Shown: positions 7,638 to 17,127, counted from the stretch's first letter. The stretch is 64,000 nucleotides of DNA from an uncultured Oscillospiraceae bacterium (GCA_902490585.1 CABUEI010000005.1:1-64000), one strand, 5' to 3'. Numbers and translations: made by a program. The notes: generated by a model from the letters alone, not told the origin.

Positions 7638-10113
7638 ACCATGTCTTGCCGATATTCACATCTACCGTCATAGGTACGGTAAGCTTTACGGCGTTCTCCA
7701 TTTCTTCCTTTAAAAGTGCGGCTACCTTTTCAGCACATTCCTCTTTAGCTTCTACTATAAGTTCGTCGTGAACCTGAAGTATCAGCTTTGCGTCTAATCC
7801 GCTTTCTTTGAGTCTGTTGTAAACTTTGATCATCGCAATCTTGATTATGTCAGCGGCAGTACCCTGAATCGGCGTGTTCTTGGCTACACGCTCACCGAAA
7901 GCCTGTAAATTCTTGTTCTTTGCGGCAAGCTCCTTGATATATCTTCTTCTGCCGAACATCGTTTCAACGTAGCCGTCACGTTTTGCGTTTGCAACGGTTT
8001 TCTCCATATAGTGCGCTATACCAGAATATTTTGACAGATACGCCTTGATATACTCACTCGCTTTGGGTACTGAAACGCCGATATCCTTTGACAGCGAGAA
8101 TGCGCCTATGCCGTACACGATACCGAAGTTTACCGCCTTAGCCTTGCTTCTGAGGTCAGGCGTTACCCACTCTACCGGCTGATTGAACACCTGGGAAGCT
8201 GTAACGGTATGGATATCCACTCCGTCAAGGAACGCCTTTCTCATGATCTCGTCGCCTGAAATATGAGCCAGCACACGCAGTTCGATCTGTGAATAATCGG
8301 CATCGACAAGCAGATAGCCGTCCTTTGCGGTAAAGAATCTTCTCATCTCTCTGCCGAGCGGTGTTCTTACGGGTATATTCTGAATATTCGGCTCGGCACT
8401 GGAAATTCTGCCTGTTCTGGTTTCCGTCTGCTTGAACGTAGAATGTATTCTTCCGTCATCGGCTACTACCTTTAATAAACCGGTAACGTATGTGTTCTGA
8501 AGTTTCGTAAGCGCACGGTATTCGGTTATCAGTGGAACTATAGGATGTTTATCCATAAGGCTTTCAAGCACGTCTGCATTAGTCGAGTAGCCCGTCTTTG
8601 TCTTCTTTGCACTGGGTAACATAAGCTTTTCAAACAGTACACTGCCGAGCTGTTTCGGCGAGCCTATGTTGAACTCATAACCCGCATACTCATAAATCTC
8701 ACGGCTTATCTTCTCTGCCTTTGCCGTAACCTCTTCACCGAACGCTTTTATTCCGTCAATGTCAATTCTGACGCCCTCACGCTCCATAGCGACAAGGACT
8801 GTGGCAAGAGGTATTTCAATATCGGTAAGGACTGCGGCTGAGCCTGTTTCGCTGATTTTGCCATTCAATATATCATTCAGTGCCGCAACTGTTATGGATT
8901 TCTCCTGAACGCTGTTTCCCTCGGGTACTCCATACTGTGCACAAAGCCTTGACAGGCTGTAGTCGTTGGAATCCGGGTCGGCAAGGTATGCCGCAAGCGT
9001 TGTGTCGAATTTATTGTTACTGAGTTTTTCACAGCCGGAAACAGTCAGCATTTCTTTTATATCAAAAGTGTATTTTGTACTGTCGCTGTCAGTATATATT
9101 TTAAGTTCATCGGCGGACATTTCTTTCAGTGCACCGACTGTGCCTGCATACACTCTGCCCTCTTCGGTTATTACTATATCACCCGACGGCATGGAGGGTA
9201 TCTGTTTTGGTGCGGCTTCAGCCTGTGCCTCTTTTGAGCCGGCAGGGGCTGACGTAGGGTGCAGTTTCAGTTTCTGCAACATTTTGTACATTTCAAGTTC
9301 TGAAAGAAGTTTTGCAAGTTCTTCGTCGTCACGCTCTTTCGGAATGTAATGTGAAAGCTCGGTATCAATAGGTGCGGTAAGGCATATTTCGGCAAGCTGT
9401 CTGCTCATATAACAGCTTTCCTTGCCGTTTTCGAGCTTTGTGCGTACACCCTTTGTGATAAGCGTTGAGCCGATGTTTTCATAAACTCCGTCCACGCTTG
9501 TAAATTCCTTTATAAGTGAAAGAGCGGTCTTTTCACCGATACCTGCAACGCCCGGAATATTGTCGCTCGAATCGCCCATAAGCGCCTTTACTTCTATCAT
9601 CTGTTTCGGAGTCACGCCGTACTCCTCCATAATAACATCGGGCGTGTAGTAAATGTCGCCTTTTGTCTTGGCGAGCCTTACGGTAACGTAATCATTAACA
9701 AGCTGGAACGAGTCACGGTCGCCCGTTGACACTGTACAGGGTATCTTCTTATCCGTACAGGCGGCTGAAACAGTTCCGATTATATCATCGGCTTCAAAGC
9801 CCTCTTTTTCGATAATGGTTATTCCCATTGCGTTGATTATCTTTTTCATATAGGGGAGCTGTTGAGCGAGGTCTTCGGGCATACCCTTGCGGTTTGCCTT
9901 ATAGCCGTCATACATCTTATGGCGGAATGTCGGTGCTTTAAGGTCGAAAGCTACCGCTATCATATCCGGATTTACATCCTTTTCAAGCATAAGCAGAGTG
10001 TTCATAAAACCTGTTACGGCATTTGTGGCAACACCTCTTGAATTTGTCAGCACACGGATACCGTAGAATGCACGATTTAATATGCTGTTGCCGTCAATAA
10101 TAAGAAATCCCAT
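7624..10113 (-). CDS. polA: DNA polymerase I
   Basis: Okazaki-fragment processing and repair polymerase. Residues 1-290 are the 5'-3' flap nuclease (FLIIDGNSILNRAFYG, GFEADDIIGT, GDSSDNIPG). About 310-470 is the remnant of the 3'-5' exonuclease: the catalytic DxE position reads YTDSDSTKYTF, so proofreading is probably lost. About 480-829 is the polymerase with DADYSQIELRVLAH (motif A), the O-helix RSKAKAVNFGIVYG (motif B) and QVHDELIVEA (motif C). CTCGAAAGGATAA precedes the ATG. It is cotranscribed with rimI. Confidence 0.97.
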   Translation of the reverse strand: MGFLIIDGNSILNRAFYGIRVLTNSRGVATNAVTGFMNTLLMLEKDVNPDMIAVAFDLKAPTFRHKMYDGYKANRKGMPEDLAQQLPYMKKIINAMGITIIEKEGFEADDIIGTVSAACTDKKIPCTVSTGDRDSFQLVNDYVTVRLAKTKGDIYYTPDVIMEEYGVTPKQMIEVKALMGDSSDNIPGVAGIGEKTALSLIKEFTSVDGVYENIGSTLITKGVRTKLENGKESCYMSRQLAEICLTAPIDTELSHYIPKERDDEELAKLLSELEMYKMLQKLKLHPTSAPAGSKEAQAEAAPKQIPSMPSGDIVITEEGRVYAGTVGALKEMSADELKIYTDSDSTKYTFDIKEMLTVSGCEKLSNNKFDTTLAAYLADPDSNDYSLSRLCAQYGVPEGNSVQEKSITVAALNDILNGKISETGSAAVLTDIEIPLATVLVAMEREGVRIDIDGIKAFGEEVTAKAEKISREIYEYAGYEFNIGSPKQLGSVLFEKLMLPSAKKTKTGYSTNADVLESLMDKHPIVPLITEYRALTKLQNTYVTGLLKVVADDGRIHSTFKQTETRTGRISSAEPNIQNIPVRTPLGREMRRFFTAKDGYLLVDADYSQIELRVLAHISGDEIMRKAFLDGVDIHTVTASQVFNQPVEWVTPDLRSKAKAVNFGIVYGIGAFSLSKDIGVSVPKASEYIKAYLSKYSGIAHYMEKTVANAKRDGYVETMFGRRRYIKELAAKNKNLQAFGERVAKNTPIQGTAADIIKIAMIKVYNRLKESGLDAKLILQVHDELIVEAKEECAEKVAALLKEEMENAVKLTVPMTVDVNIGKTWYDTH

Positions 10114-10188
10114 ATTTATCCTTTCGAGCAGAGGTCAGATTGATTTTTTCGGTGAGTTACGTTTGATTTATGTTTGATTTATGATTAT

Positions 10189-10216
10189 AGTATACCATAA
10201 TTACGGTAAAATGCAA
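10189..10216 (-). promoter_or_regulatory. sigma-A promoter of polA-rimI
   Basis: On the minus strand TTGCAT (10211-10216), 16 bases, TATACT (10189-10194). The leader holds a tandem ATAAATCAAAC repeat (about 10161-10182). Confidence 0.6.
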
Positions 10217-10245
10217 GAGTTGAGAGAATGATGTTGTCCGTATAT

Positions 10246-10282
10246 AAACAACAAAGCGGAGCAAATACAAGGTCTGCTCCGC
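10246..10282 (-). terminator. Terminator after the DUF2130 gene
   Basis: Minus-strand stem GCGGAGCA/TGCTCCGC followed by TTTGTTGTTT. Confidence 0.75.
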
Positions 10283-10293
10283 CGTATTCTGAA

Positions 10294-11694
10294 TTATTCG
10301 TCTGCACCGCCGGGCAATGCTGTCTGTTCGCTTGCAAGTCTTGCGAACTCCTCCTTGATGCTCGGAGCGTCCTTTGTCAGCTTTTTGATAGTAAGCTGTT
10401 CTTCCGCCTTGTTATTTGCAAGACGAAGATTGTTTTCGGAAGACAGAAGTGCGTCCTTTGTCTTCTGAAGATGATCTATAGTTTTATCAATCTCCTCAAT
10501 TGCAATATTGAACTTTTTGCTTGCAAGCTGATAGTTTTTTGAGAAAGCATTCTTGAACTCGTTGATATTATTCTCAAAGTTTGTAAGGTCAACCTGCTGA
10601 GCCTTTGCCATAGCAAGCTCACGCTTATATTCAAGGCTGTTTCTTGCGGCGTTTCTCAGCAGAGAGATAAGCGGAATAAAGAACTGCGGACGGATAACGT
10701 ACATCTTGGGGTACTTATACGAAACATCGACTATGCCTGCATTATAGAACTCGTTGTCGGCTTCGAGCATTGAAACGAGAACGGCATATTCGCAGCCCTT
10801 TTCATTTCTGTCCTTGTCAAGTTCCTTGAAGAAGTCCTCGTTCTTATGCTTTGTGGCGGTGGTGTCCATCTCATTCTTCATCTCGAACATAATTGAGATG
10901 AATTCTATACCGTCCTCTGACGATTCTCTGAAAATGAAATCGCCCTTGCTGCCGCTCCTTGCATCGTTATCCTTTTCAAAATAGGCATTGGGAAATGCCG
11001 ACATTCTAAGAGAATTGAACTGGGTCAGGCAATGCTGTTCAAGGGTTTCGCCCACCATTTTCGTTGACAGCCTTGCCTTGAAGTCCTTGTACTGCTCTAT
11101 CAGCTCGTCCTTGTTTTTAAGCTCAATAGCGTACTTTTCTTCTATCGCCCTGCATCTGAGCTCTGCCTCATTATCCTTGTTCTGAAGCTGGCTGTTAAGC
11201 TCGTTTATTTCGTTCTGCTTTTTTTCAAGGGCAAGTGCGTTTTCACTCTTTGCCTTGTCAAGAGCCGCCTGCTGTAAACTCTGCGCCTGCTGAAGCTGTA
11301 ATTCAAGCTGTTTTATAAGGCTCTCCTTGTCGCTGATAGTTTTCTGTGCCTTGCTGCTTTCCTCGTTGAATCTTTTTTCACGCTCACTGACTGCAGTTGC
11401 AACGGCAAGCTGTTTTTCGCTTTCTATGCTTTTAAGCCTTGCTTCAAGCTCGGTTATCCTTTTTTCCTTATCCGTAATATCGTCCGACTTTTCCGAAAGA
11501 GCCGATTCCAGCTTCTTTTCATACTCCATCTCGATTATTTTAAGCTCGCTGTTCTTCGCCTTTTCAAGCTCTTCAGCCCTGCGCTGAGCTTCTTTTTCAA
11601 ATTCCCTGTCCCGTACCTGCTGAACTATCTGTGCATATCCGCTTTCGTCAACCTGAAAAACCTCGTTACAGTTAGGGCATCTTATTTCCTGCAT
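10294..11694 (-). CDS. DUF2130 family coiled-coil protein
   Basis: The N-terminus carries a zinc-ribbon-like CPNCNEVFQVDESGYAQIV, followed by about 190 residues of charged heptad-rich coiled coil (residues 30-215) and a globular DUF2130 region (YKDFKARLSTKMVGETLEQHC, EMKNEMDTT, DRNEKGCEYAVLVSMLE). The globular part has a restriction-endonuclease-like flavour, with conserved Asp/Glu/Lys in GDFIFRES..FEMKNEMD, but no activity is established that I know of. Length 466 is typical. AAGGAAAT precedes the ATG. It ends in its own terminator and lies 28 bases after the DUF2079 gene limit on the same strand side, separately started. Confidence 0.85.
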   Translation of the reverse strand: MQEIRCPNCNEVFQVDESGYAQIVQQVRDREFEKEAQRRAEELEKAKNSELKIIEMEYEKKLESALSEKSDDITDKEKRITELEARLKSIESEKQLAVATAVSEREKRFNEESSKAQKTISDKESLIKQLELQLQQAQSLQQAALDKAKSENALALEKKQNEINELNSQLQNKDNEAELRCRAIEEKYAIELKNKDELIEQYKDFKARLSTKMVGETLEQHCLTQFNSLRMSAFPNAYFEKDNDARSGSKGDFIFRESSEDGIEFISIMFEMKNEMDTTATKHKNEDFFKELDKDRNEKGCEYAVLVSMLEADNEFYNAGIVDVSYKYPKMYVIRPQFFIPLISLLRNAARNSLEYKRELAMAKAQQVDLTNFENNINEFKNAFSKNYQLASKKFNIAIEEIDKTIDHLQKTKDALLSSENNLRLANNKAEEQLTIKKLTKDAPSIKEEFARLASEQTALPGGADE

Positions 11695-11721
11695 ATTTCC
11701 TTAGTCCTTTCACAAAAATAT

Positions 11722-13545
11722 TTATAATTCAAGCCTGCATACACGACCTGCAACCTTTGCGTCTTCTATAGTTACCTCTCTCATTCCCAGTGAGGTGAAA
11801 TAATTATAATTGGTTTCAAACCTTGCGTTAGTCCTGTCGAGCAAAACGATATCCGCAAGCGGTGCAGATTTATCGTTAGGATCGTCACGGTCGTTTATCG
11901 TGTACAATTCCTTTTGCTTATACAGCGACGGAACAAAGAACGTATTTGCCGTGATGCTTTCGTTTTCGTTATCCGGGAGCTGTTCAAGGTATGATATTAT
12001 CGCATTGTTCATCGTAGCGTTGTTATCATGAAGATTTCCCATCATGCCTGTCAGAGTTGACGCAAACATTACCGCACAAGCGATAAGAGAAAACACGGTA
12101 AAACATCTCGCCCTGTTATATGACAGTTCTGATATATTCATTATGAAAAGCCAGATAATAAGAGCACATGAGCCGAAAACGTACTGGAAATAAATCGAGT
12201 GCTGATACGGATAGGTCGGCATAAGATTTACCAGTACAAACGGTATCAGTAATATATAACGTGCAAGCTTTTTGCTTACAAGCGGTATACCGCCGAGTAC
12301 ACCGAGCGTCTGCACCGTAAAAGTCAGCTTTTCACCTGTGAACAGGTTTGACAATATGTAACCCGGATTTGTAAACGCCGTAACGACTATTGATGTGATA
12401 AGCGCACCGCCGCTGTACATATAGTCCTTATACCGCCAGTCCATGATTCCGAGTCCGTTGTTATTGAGATAAGTGCAGACTGCAAAGAAATAAATGCAGG
12501 CTACTCCGAAAATTGCCACACCGAGTGTCCTTGTCTTTTTACTGCGGTCGGACAGCAGAAGATAAAGTCCGATCACCGCAACATACACTGCGGCATCTTC
12601 TTTCACAAGAAGAGTGAGCAATGCAAAAACAAACATCGGTATAGTTTTTTCACGCTCAATCGCCCATATAAACCACAGAAGAAATGCCGGTAACATACAG
12701 TTCTCATGAATATCATAACTGCAACCGCCTGTGAATGCAGGGTACAAAGCATAAATTACAGAAAAAAGCGAGGAATGGATAAGCGAGAAACCGTATTTCC
12801 TTGCGATAAGGAACACGGGGATTATTCCGCTTGTAATGAACACTCCCTGTAACACCTGCAATGTTACCGGGTGCGGAAACAGCATATAGAACGGCAACAT
12901 CAGATAATACGCAGGAGAAAAATGTACAGCAAAGTGCGACAGCTCGTAATTACGCTCTACGGTAGTTATGGGTCCGAGTCCGTCTTTCATATTTTCGAAC
13001 ATCTGCGTGAATATTCCGAAATCAAAAGCGGGAGTACACAGCTTATAATACCGCATAGCCATTGCCAGTGCGGTGAACACAAGCATAAACACGGCAGACA
13101 GCACAATAACCGCTATCCAGCACTTTTTCATGATTTTCGGAAGACTTATTCTGTACTTTCCTACAGTATACCATACAGCCAGGGCTATAAACAGGACAAC
13201 GCCGAGAAAAAAGTCAATATTTGTACCTTTTTCACGGAACATTCTGACAGCGTATATAACTGTGAATATTGCCACAGATATAAGAAGAGCGGTACTGTCA
13301 GTTTTCAGTTTTTTAAGCCATGGGATAAAACGCAGTTCGGTAAGCAGACCGTAGAGTACTGCAAAAAATATGATAAGCAACAGATACGAAGCTTTACCGG
13401 CATATTCTTTGTCAAAAACAGTATTAGCTATTGTCGGTCTGAAAGGAAGTATCAGAACAAGCGAATACAACCATGCGGAAATAAACCGCATAAGATATTC
13501 ACTGCCGTGTTCGCTTGCCCTGAAGCGTGTCAGAAATTTATTCAT
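11722..13545 (-). CDS. DUF2079 family multi-pass membrane protein
   Basis: A 607-residue polytopic protein with about 11-13 predicted helices, including long hydrophobic runs at residues 20-38, 50-70, 85-103, 115-130 and 142-165. The conserved DUF2079 core is present: FDFGIFTQMFENMKDG, ELSHFAVHFSPAYYLMLPFY, and YDIHENCMLPAFLLW. The family resembles GT-C glycosyltransferases in topology, so a lipid-linked sugar transferase role is possible but unproven. GAGGTTACT precedes the ATG. The soluble C-terminal tail is about 90 residues. Confidence 0.85.
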   Translation of the reverse strand: MNKFLTRFRASEHGSEYLMRFISAWLYSLVLILPFRPTIANTVFDKEYAGKASYLLLIIFFAVLYGLLTELRFIPWLKKLKTDSTALLISVAIFTVIYAVRMFREKGTNIDFFLGVVLFIALAVWYTVGKYRISLPKIMKKCWIAVIVLSAVFMLVFTALAMAMRYYKLCTPAFDFGIFTQMFENMKDGLGPITTVERNYELSHFAVHFSPAYYLMLPFYMLFPHPVTLQVLQGVFITSGIIPVFLIARKYGFSLIHSSLFSVIYALYPAFTGGCSYDIHENCMLPAFLLWFIWAIEREKTIPMFVFALLTLLVKEDAAVYVAVIGLYLLLSDRSKKTRTLGVAIFGVACIYFFAVCTYLNNNGLGIMDWRYKDYMYSGGALITSIVVTAFTNPGYILSNLFTGEKLTFTVQTLGVLGGIPLVSKKLARYILLIPFVLVNLMPTYPYQHSIYFQYVFGSCALIIWLFIMNISELSYNRARCFTVFSLIACAVMFASTLTGMMGNLHDNNATMNNAIISYLEQLPDNENESITANTFFVPSLYKQKELYTINDRDDPNDKSAPLADIVLLDRTNARFETNYNYFTSLGMREVTIEDAKVAGRVCRLEL

Positions 13546-13559
13546 AGTAACCTCATTAA

Positions 13560-14081
13560 TCAGTCGCCTGCAAGAAATTTATTATCATGTTGCTGAGAAC
13601 AAAGCTTTGCACCCTGCTTTTTGAGAATATCAACTTTCAGTGCAACAATATTGCGGTCTGTACCGAGTGCACAAGCAGTTTTTTCTATATCGTAACCGCA
13701 ATTTATACAGTCGTACAGTTCTTCATCGGATATAAGGAACTGCGCCGCAAACAGATTTGCCTCATACTCCATGGAATGATCCAGCATATCGAATATGTCA
13801 TATTCGGCAAAGCCGCCGCAGTCGTCCGCTTTATCCCTGTGAAGACGGTCATGCCCGATTTCATGAAACAAGACGATTTTTTTCATGCTGTCGCTAAGGT
13901 CACGCTTTATAAAGATGAACGGATTTTTGAGTATCAGCTTGTATGCGCCTTTCTGTTTTGAAAAATCCCTTTCGAGAACTTCTATATCAAGCTCCCGGGC
14001 AAGCCTTTTCGGACTGCACCTGCCGTAAAGTTCTATCAGTTCATCTGCCTTGGCAACCGCTTCGTTAAAGCAACTTAACAT
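13560..14081 (-). CDS. ImmA/IrrE family metallopeptidase
   Basis: A 173-residue COG2856-type zinc protease. HEIGH is at residues 73-77, and a downstream Glu in MEYEANLFAAQFL (about 107) is the expected third ligand. The C-terminus carries a short helical region. Its ATG overlaps the end of the XRE gene by 7 bases, so the pair is translationally coupled. In ICEBs1 (ImmA/ImmR) and Deinococcus (IrrE/DdrO) such proteases cleave the partner XRE repressor after DNA damage; here the neighbour is a translesion polymerase, which suggests the same logic. No integrase or phage genes are nearby. Confidence 0.9.
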   Translation of the reverse strand: MLSCFNEAVAKADELIELYGRCSPKRLARELDIEVLERDFSKQKGAYKLILKNPFIFIKRDLSDSMKKIVLFHEIGHDRLHRDKADDCGGFAEYDIFDMLDHSMEYEANLFAAQFLISDEELYDCINCGYDIEKTACALGTDRNIVALKVDILKKQGAKLCSQQHDNKFLAGD

Positions 14082-14485
14082 TCGTACTCTTTCTGCTTTG
14101 ATGCGTATTTCTTGTTTTTCTCTTTAGCTATCCAGTAGGCATCCTGTATGGCTTTCATCATCTCGTCCATATCATCGGGGTCAAGCTCGCCGCCTGCGAA
14201 CAGTCCCGTTACCTCCTGCATAAGTGCTTTTGCCTGCTGTGCACCTGTTGCACCGTATTTTTCGTTTGCACTTATGTAGAACTCTTCGTTTTCGGTAAGA
14301 AGATAGTTTATGTCAACGCCGAGTATCTCAGCCATTTTTCCGTATATTTCACGCTGTTTAGGATAGCTTTCGCCCTTTTCGTAGTTCGTTATGGTTCTGA
14401 GCGATACACCGAGCAAGTCCGCAAACTGCTGTTGTGTAAGCCCTTTGGCACGGCGTTCTTTCTTTACTTTATCACAGAATTTCAT
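14075..14485 (-). CDS. XRE-family repressor paired with the ImmA/IrrE protease
   Basis: A 136-residue regulator. The helix-turn-helix occupies about residues 5-60 (LTQQQFADLLGVSLRTITNYEKG). The C-terminal half is helical and acidic (GELDPDDMDEMMKAIQDAYW), an arrangement I recognise from repressors beside ImmA-type proteases in Clostridia. TAAGGAG lies 5 bases before the ATG. It is divergent from dinB, with a shared 151-base control region carrying repeated ATTGCGTAT sites. Probably it represses dinB and itself, relieved when the protease cuts it. Confidence 0.9.
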   Translation of the reverse strand: MKFCDKVKKERRAKGLTQQQFADLLGVSLRTITNYEKGESYPKQREIYGKMAEILGVDINYLLTENEEFYISANEKYGATGAQQAKALMQEVTGLFAGGELDPDDMDEMMKAIQDAYWIAKEKNKKYASKQKEYEC

Positions 14486-14527
14486 AGCAACTCCTTAAAA
14501 TTTATGCAAATACATTGCACTTTTCTC

Positions 14528-14604
14528 TTGACAAACGCAATATAATTGCGTATAATCTTGATTAGAAATTTAATTGCGTATTTATGATACCATAAATTGC
14601 GTAT
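14528..14604 (+). promoter_or_regulatory. dinB promoter with three ATTGCGTAT operator sites
   Basis: Perfect consensus promoter: TTGACA (14528-14533), 17 bases, TATAAT (14551-14556). A palindrome ACGCAAT-ATA-ATTGCGT (14535-14551) fills the spacer. The direct motif ATTGCGTAT occurs at 14545-14553, 14573-14581 and 14596-14604. A looser TGCAA-ATAC-ATTGCA dyad near 14503 may serve the repressor gene. The layout predicts tight repression of a strong promoter. Confidence 0.75.
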
Positions 14605-14636
14605 CGTGTCAAGCAAAACAGATAAGAGGCGATAAA

Positions 14637-15875
14637 ATGGAACGTGATATTCTGCACTGCGATATGAACAATTTCTTTGCATCTGTTGAATGTAAACTTA
14701 ACCCCGAACTGAAGGACTATCCCGTGGCAGTATGCGGCTCGGTTGAGGAACGACATGGAATTGTACTTGCAAAAAATGAACTTGCAAAGGCACATGGAGT
14801 AAAAACGGCTGAAACCATAGCCTCGGCTCAATCAAAGTGCAAAGGACTTGTAATCGTGCCTCCGCACTTTGAGGAATATCTCAGATACAGCAGACTTGCA
14901 AGAAAGATATACGAGCGGTACACGGATTTAGTCGAGCCGTTCGGTATGGACGAATGTTGGCTTGACATAAGCGGAACGAGGAGATTGTTCGGTCCGCCCG
15001 AAAAGGTAGCCGATGAAATAAGATGTGCCATGAAAGAAGAACTGGGTCTTACAATATCAGTAGGAGTATCTTTCAACAAGGTATTTGCAAAGCTCGGCAG
15101 TGATATGAAAAAGCCCGATGCAGTGACAGTGATACCGAGAGCAACATTCCGTGAAAAGATATGGAACTTACCGCTCTGCGATATGATAGGTGCAGGCAGA
15201 GCAACCACGGCAAAGCTCAGGGAGTACGGCGTGTTTACCTTGGGACAACTTGCAAAAAGTAATCCCGACTGGGTATTGAAGTTGCTTGGCAAGAACGGAT
15301 ATATGCTATGGTGCTATGCAAACGGAAACGATAATTCCCCCGTACTGCCGTCGGATTTTTCCATGCCTGCAAAGAGCGTGGGACATGGGGTTACAACAAC
15401 ATCTGATATAACACGTTGCGAGGACGCAAAACCCGTGCTGCTGGAACTTGCTCAGGACATAGGAAAAAGGCTTGTGGCGCAGAACAAATATGCGCTTAAA
15501 GTATCGGTAAACGCAAGGTCAAGTATACTCAGAAATATTGACTGGCAGACCGATCTGCCGACAGCTACACGTTCACCGATGATAATTGCGGACACGGCAT
15601 ACAGGTTGTTCAGCGAGAATTATGACTGGACAAATCCCGTAAGGTCGCTTACTGTTACGGTGTTTTCACTTGTAGACAGCGGTGCTGTATGTCAGGATAA
15701 TTTTTTTACCGATACAGCAAGACTTGAGAAAATGGAAAAGGCAGACGGCTGCATAAGGGATATACGAAAAAGATTCGGGGACGGCATGATAAAGAATGCG
15801 GTATTGCTGACAGGGCTTGCCGTACCGAAATCAAAGGCAGTTGTTTCACTGCCGGGGAATACGCTGAACAAATAG
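14637..15875 (+). CDS. dinB: Y-family DNA polymerase (Pol IV/UmuC type)
   Basis: Translesion polymerase. Catalytic carboxylates are in HCDMNNFFASVE and in FGMDECWLDISGTRRLFG; the thumb helix-hairpin-helix follows (MIGAGRATTAKLREYGVFTLGQLA), then the little-finger domain. No obvious beta-clamp motif of the QLxLF type is seen at the C-terminus. The start at 14637 was chosen because the protein then begins MERDILHCDMNNFF, as is usual in the family, with AAGAGG upstream; 63 bases of open frame upstream are leader. It is controlled by the operator cluster just upstream. Length 413 residues. Confidence 0.93.
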   Translation: MERDILHCDMNNFFASVECKLNPELKDYPVAVCGSVEERHGIVLAKNELAKAHGVKTAETIASAQSKCKGLVIVPPHFEEYLRYSRLARKIYERYTDLVEPFGMDECWLDISGTRRLFGPPEKVADEIRCAMKEELGLTISVGVSFNKVFAKLGSDMKKPDAVTVIPRATFREKIWNLPLCDMIGAGRATTAKLREYGVFTLGQLAKSNPDWVLKLLGKNGYMLWCYANGNDNSPVLPSDFSMPAKSVGHGVTTTSDITRCEDAKPVLLELAQDIGKRLVAQNKYALKVSVNARSSILRNIDWQTDLPTATRSPMIIADTAYRLFSENYDWTNPVRSLTVTVFSLVDSGAVCQDNFFTDTARLEKMEKADGCIRDIRKRFGDGMIKNAVLLTGLAVPKSKAVVSLPGNTLNK

Positions 15876-15902
15876 AAAACCCGTCATGCAGAACATGACG
15901 GG
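15872..15902 (-). terminator. Terminator between dinB and the carboxynorspermidine synthase gene
   Basis: CCCGTCATG/CATGACGGG stem around CAGAA; the minus-strand exit reads TTTTCTATTT, so it mainly ends the minus-strand gene and may also stop dinB. Confidence 0.75.
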
Positions 15903-15921
15903 TAAAATATCAGATTATAAA

Positions 15922-17127
15922 TCAGTCAACAAGTTCGGGGTCGAATGTTTCATGCCACGGAAGTCCCCACTTGTTCAGTGCGTCCATAAACGGATCGGGA
16001 TCGAATTCCTCGATGTTGTAGACGCCGGGCTTCTTCCACTTGCCTGTCATTACCATCATTGCGCCTATCATAGCAGGAACGCCGGTCGTGTAGCTGATAG
16101 CCTGCGAGCCGACCTCCTTGTAGCATTCCTGATGGTCACAGCAGTTGTAAACCTTGTAGTGTACTTCCTTGCCGTCCTTCTTGCCTATGCAGATACAGCC
16201 GATATTGGTCTTGCCGACTGTTCTGGGACCGAGCGATGCAGGGTCGGGTAAAACTGCCTTAAGGAACTGGAGCGGTACTATCTCTCTGCCCTCGTACATA
16301 ATGGGCTTGATAGATGTCATACCGACATTTTCAAGGCATTTTAAGTGTGTGAGATAGCTCTGACCGAATGTCATGAAGAAACGGATACGTTTGATACCCT
16401 TGATGTTCAGTGCGAGTGACTCAAGCTCTTCGTGGTGCAGAAGATACATATCCTTCTTGCCTACCTGCTCAAAGTTGTACTCTCTCTTTATCTCCATGGG
16501 CTCAGTTTCAACCCACTTACCGTCCTCAATGTAACTGCCCTTTGCGGATACCTCACGGATATTGATCTCGGGGTTGAAGTTTGTAGCAAACGGATAACCG
16601 TGGTCGCCGCCGTTGCAGTCGAGAATATCAATGTAGTTGATTTCATCGAAATAATGCTTCTGGGCATAAGCACAGAATACGCCTGTTACACCGGGGTCAA
16701 ATCCGCTGCCGAGAAGTGCGGTTATTCCTGCCTTTTCAAACTTTTCTCTGTATGCCCACTGATACTTATATTCAAACTTGGCTGTGTCGGGGTGCTCATA
16801 GTTTGCTGTATCAACATAGTCTGTCTTTGTTTCAAGGCAAGCGTCCATTATTGTAAGGTCCTGATAAGGAAGCGCAACGTTTATTACTATGTCGGGCTTT
16901 TCCTTGTTTATAAGCTCAACGAGCTGAGGAACACTGTCAGCGTCAACCTGTGCTGTTGTTACTTTTGTTTTTGTGCCCTTTTCCTCTACCTGCTTCTTCA
17001 GTGCGTCACACTTTGACTTTGTACGGCTGGCAATGCAGATTTCAGTAAATACATCACTGTTCTGACAGCACTTGTGAACTACTACTCCGGCAACACCGCC
17101 GGCACCTATTATCAATGCTTTTCCCAT
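15922..17127 (-). CDS. Carboxynorspermidine synthase-type dehydrogenase (saccharopine dehydrogenase family)
   Basis: NAD(P)-dependent reductive condensation enzyme of the alternative polyamine pathway, probably joining aspartate semialdehyde to a diamine. The Rossmann motif GKALIIGAGGVAGVVVHKC is at the N-terminus, then ASRTKSKCDAL, and the family stretches LLGSGFDPGVTGVFCAYA, DGGDHGYPFATNFNP-type and HPDTAKFEYKYQWAY. Length 401 residues is typical. GGAAAGGAAAAT precedes the ATG. The usual decarboxylase partner (nspC) is not in the window. Saccharopine dehydrogenase itself is less likely. Its promoter is embraced by a perfect inverted repeat. Confidence 0.85.
   Translation of the reverse strand: MGKALIIGAGGVAGVVVHKCCQNSDVFTEICIASRTKSKCDALKKQVEEKGTKTKVTTAQVDADSVPQLVELINKEKPDIVINVALPYQDLTIMDACLETKTDYVDTANYEHPDTAKFEYKYQWAYREKFEKAGITALLGSGFDPGVTGVFCAYAQKHYFDEINYIDILDCNGGDHGYPFATNFNPEINIREVSAKGSYIEDGKWVETEPMEIKREYNFEQVGKKDMYLLHHEELESLALNIKGIKRIRFFMTFGQSYLTHLKCLENVGMTSIKPIMYEGREIVPLQFLKAVLPDPASLGPRTVGKTNIGCICIGKKDGKEVHYKVYNCCDHQECYKEVGSQAISYTTGVPAMIGAMMVMTGKWKKPGVYNIEEFDPDPFMDALNKWGLPWHETFDPELVD

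Noticed and set aside
13560..14485. Prophage or ICE immunity module
   Set aside because: The XRE-ImmA pair is common on mobile elements, but there is no integrase, excisionase, attachment site or structural gene nearby; divergent dinB suggests a chromosomal stress switch.
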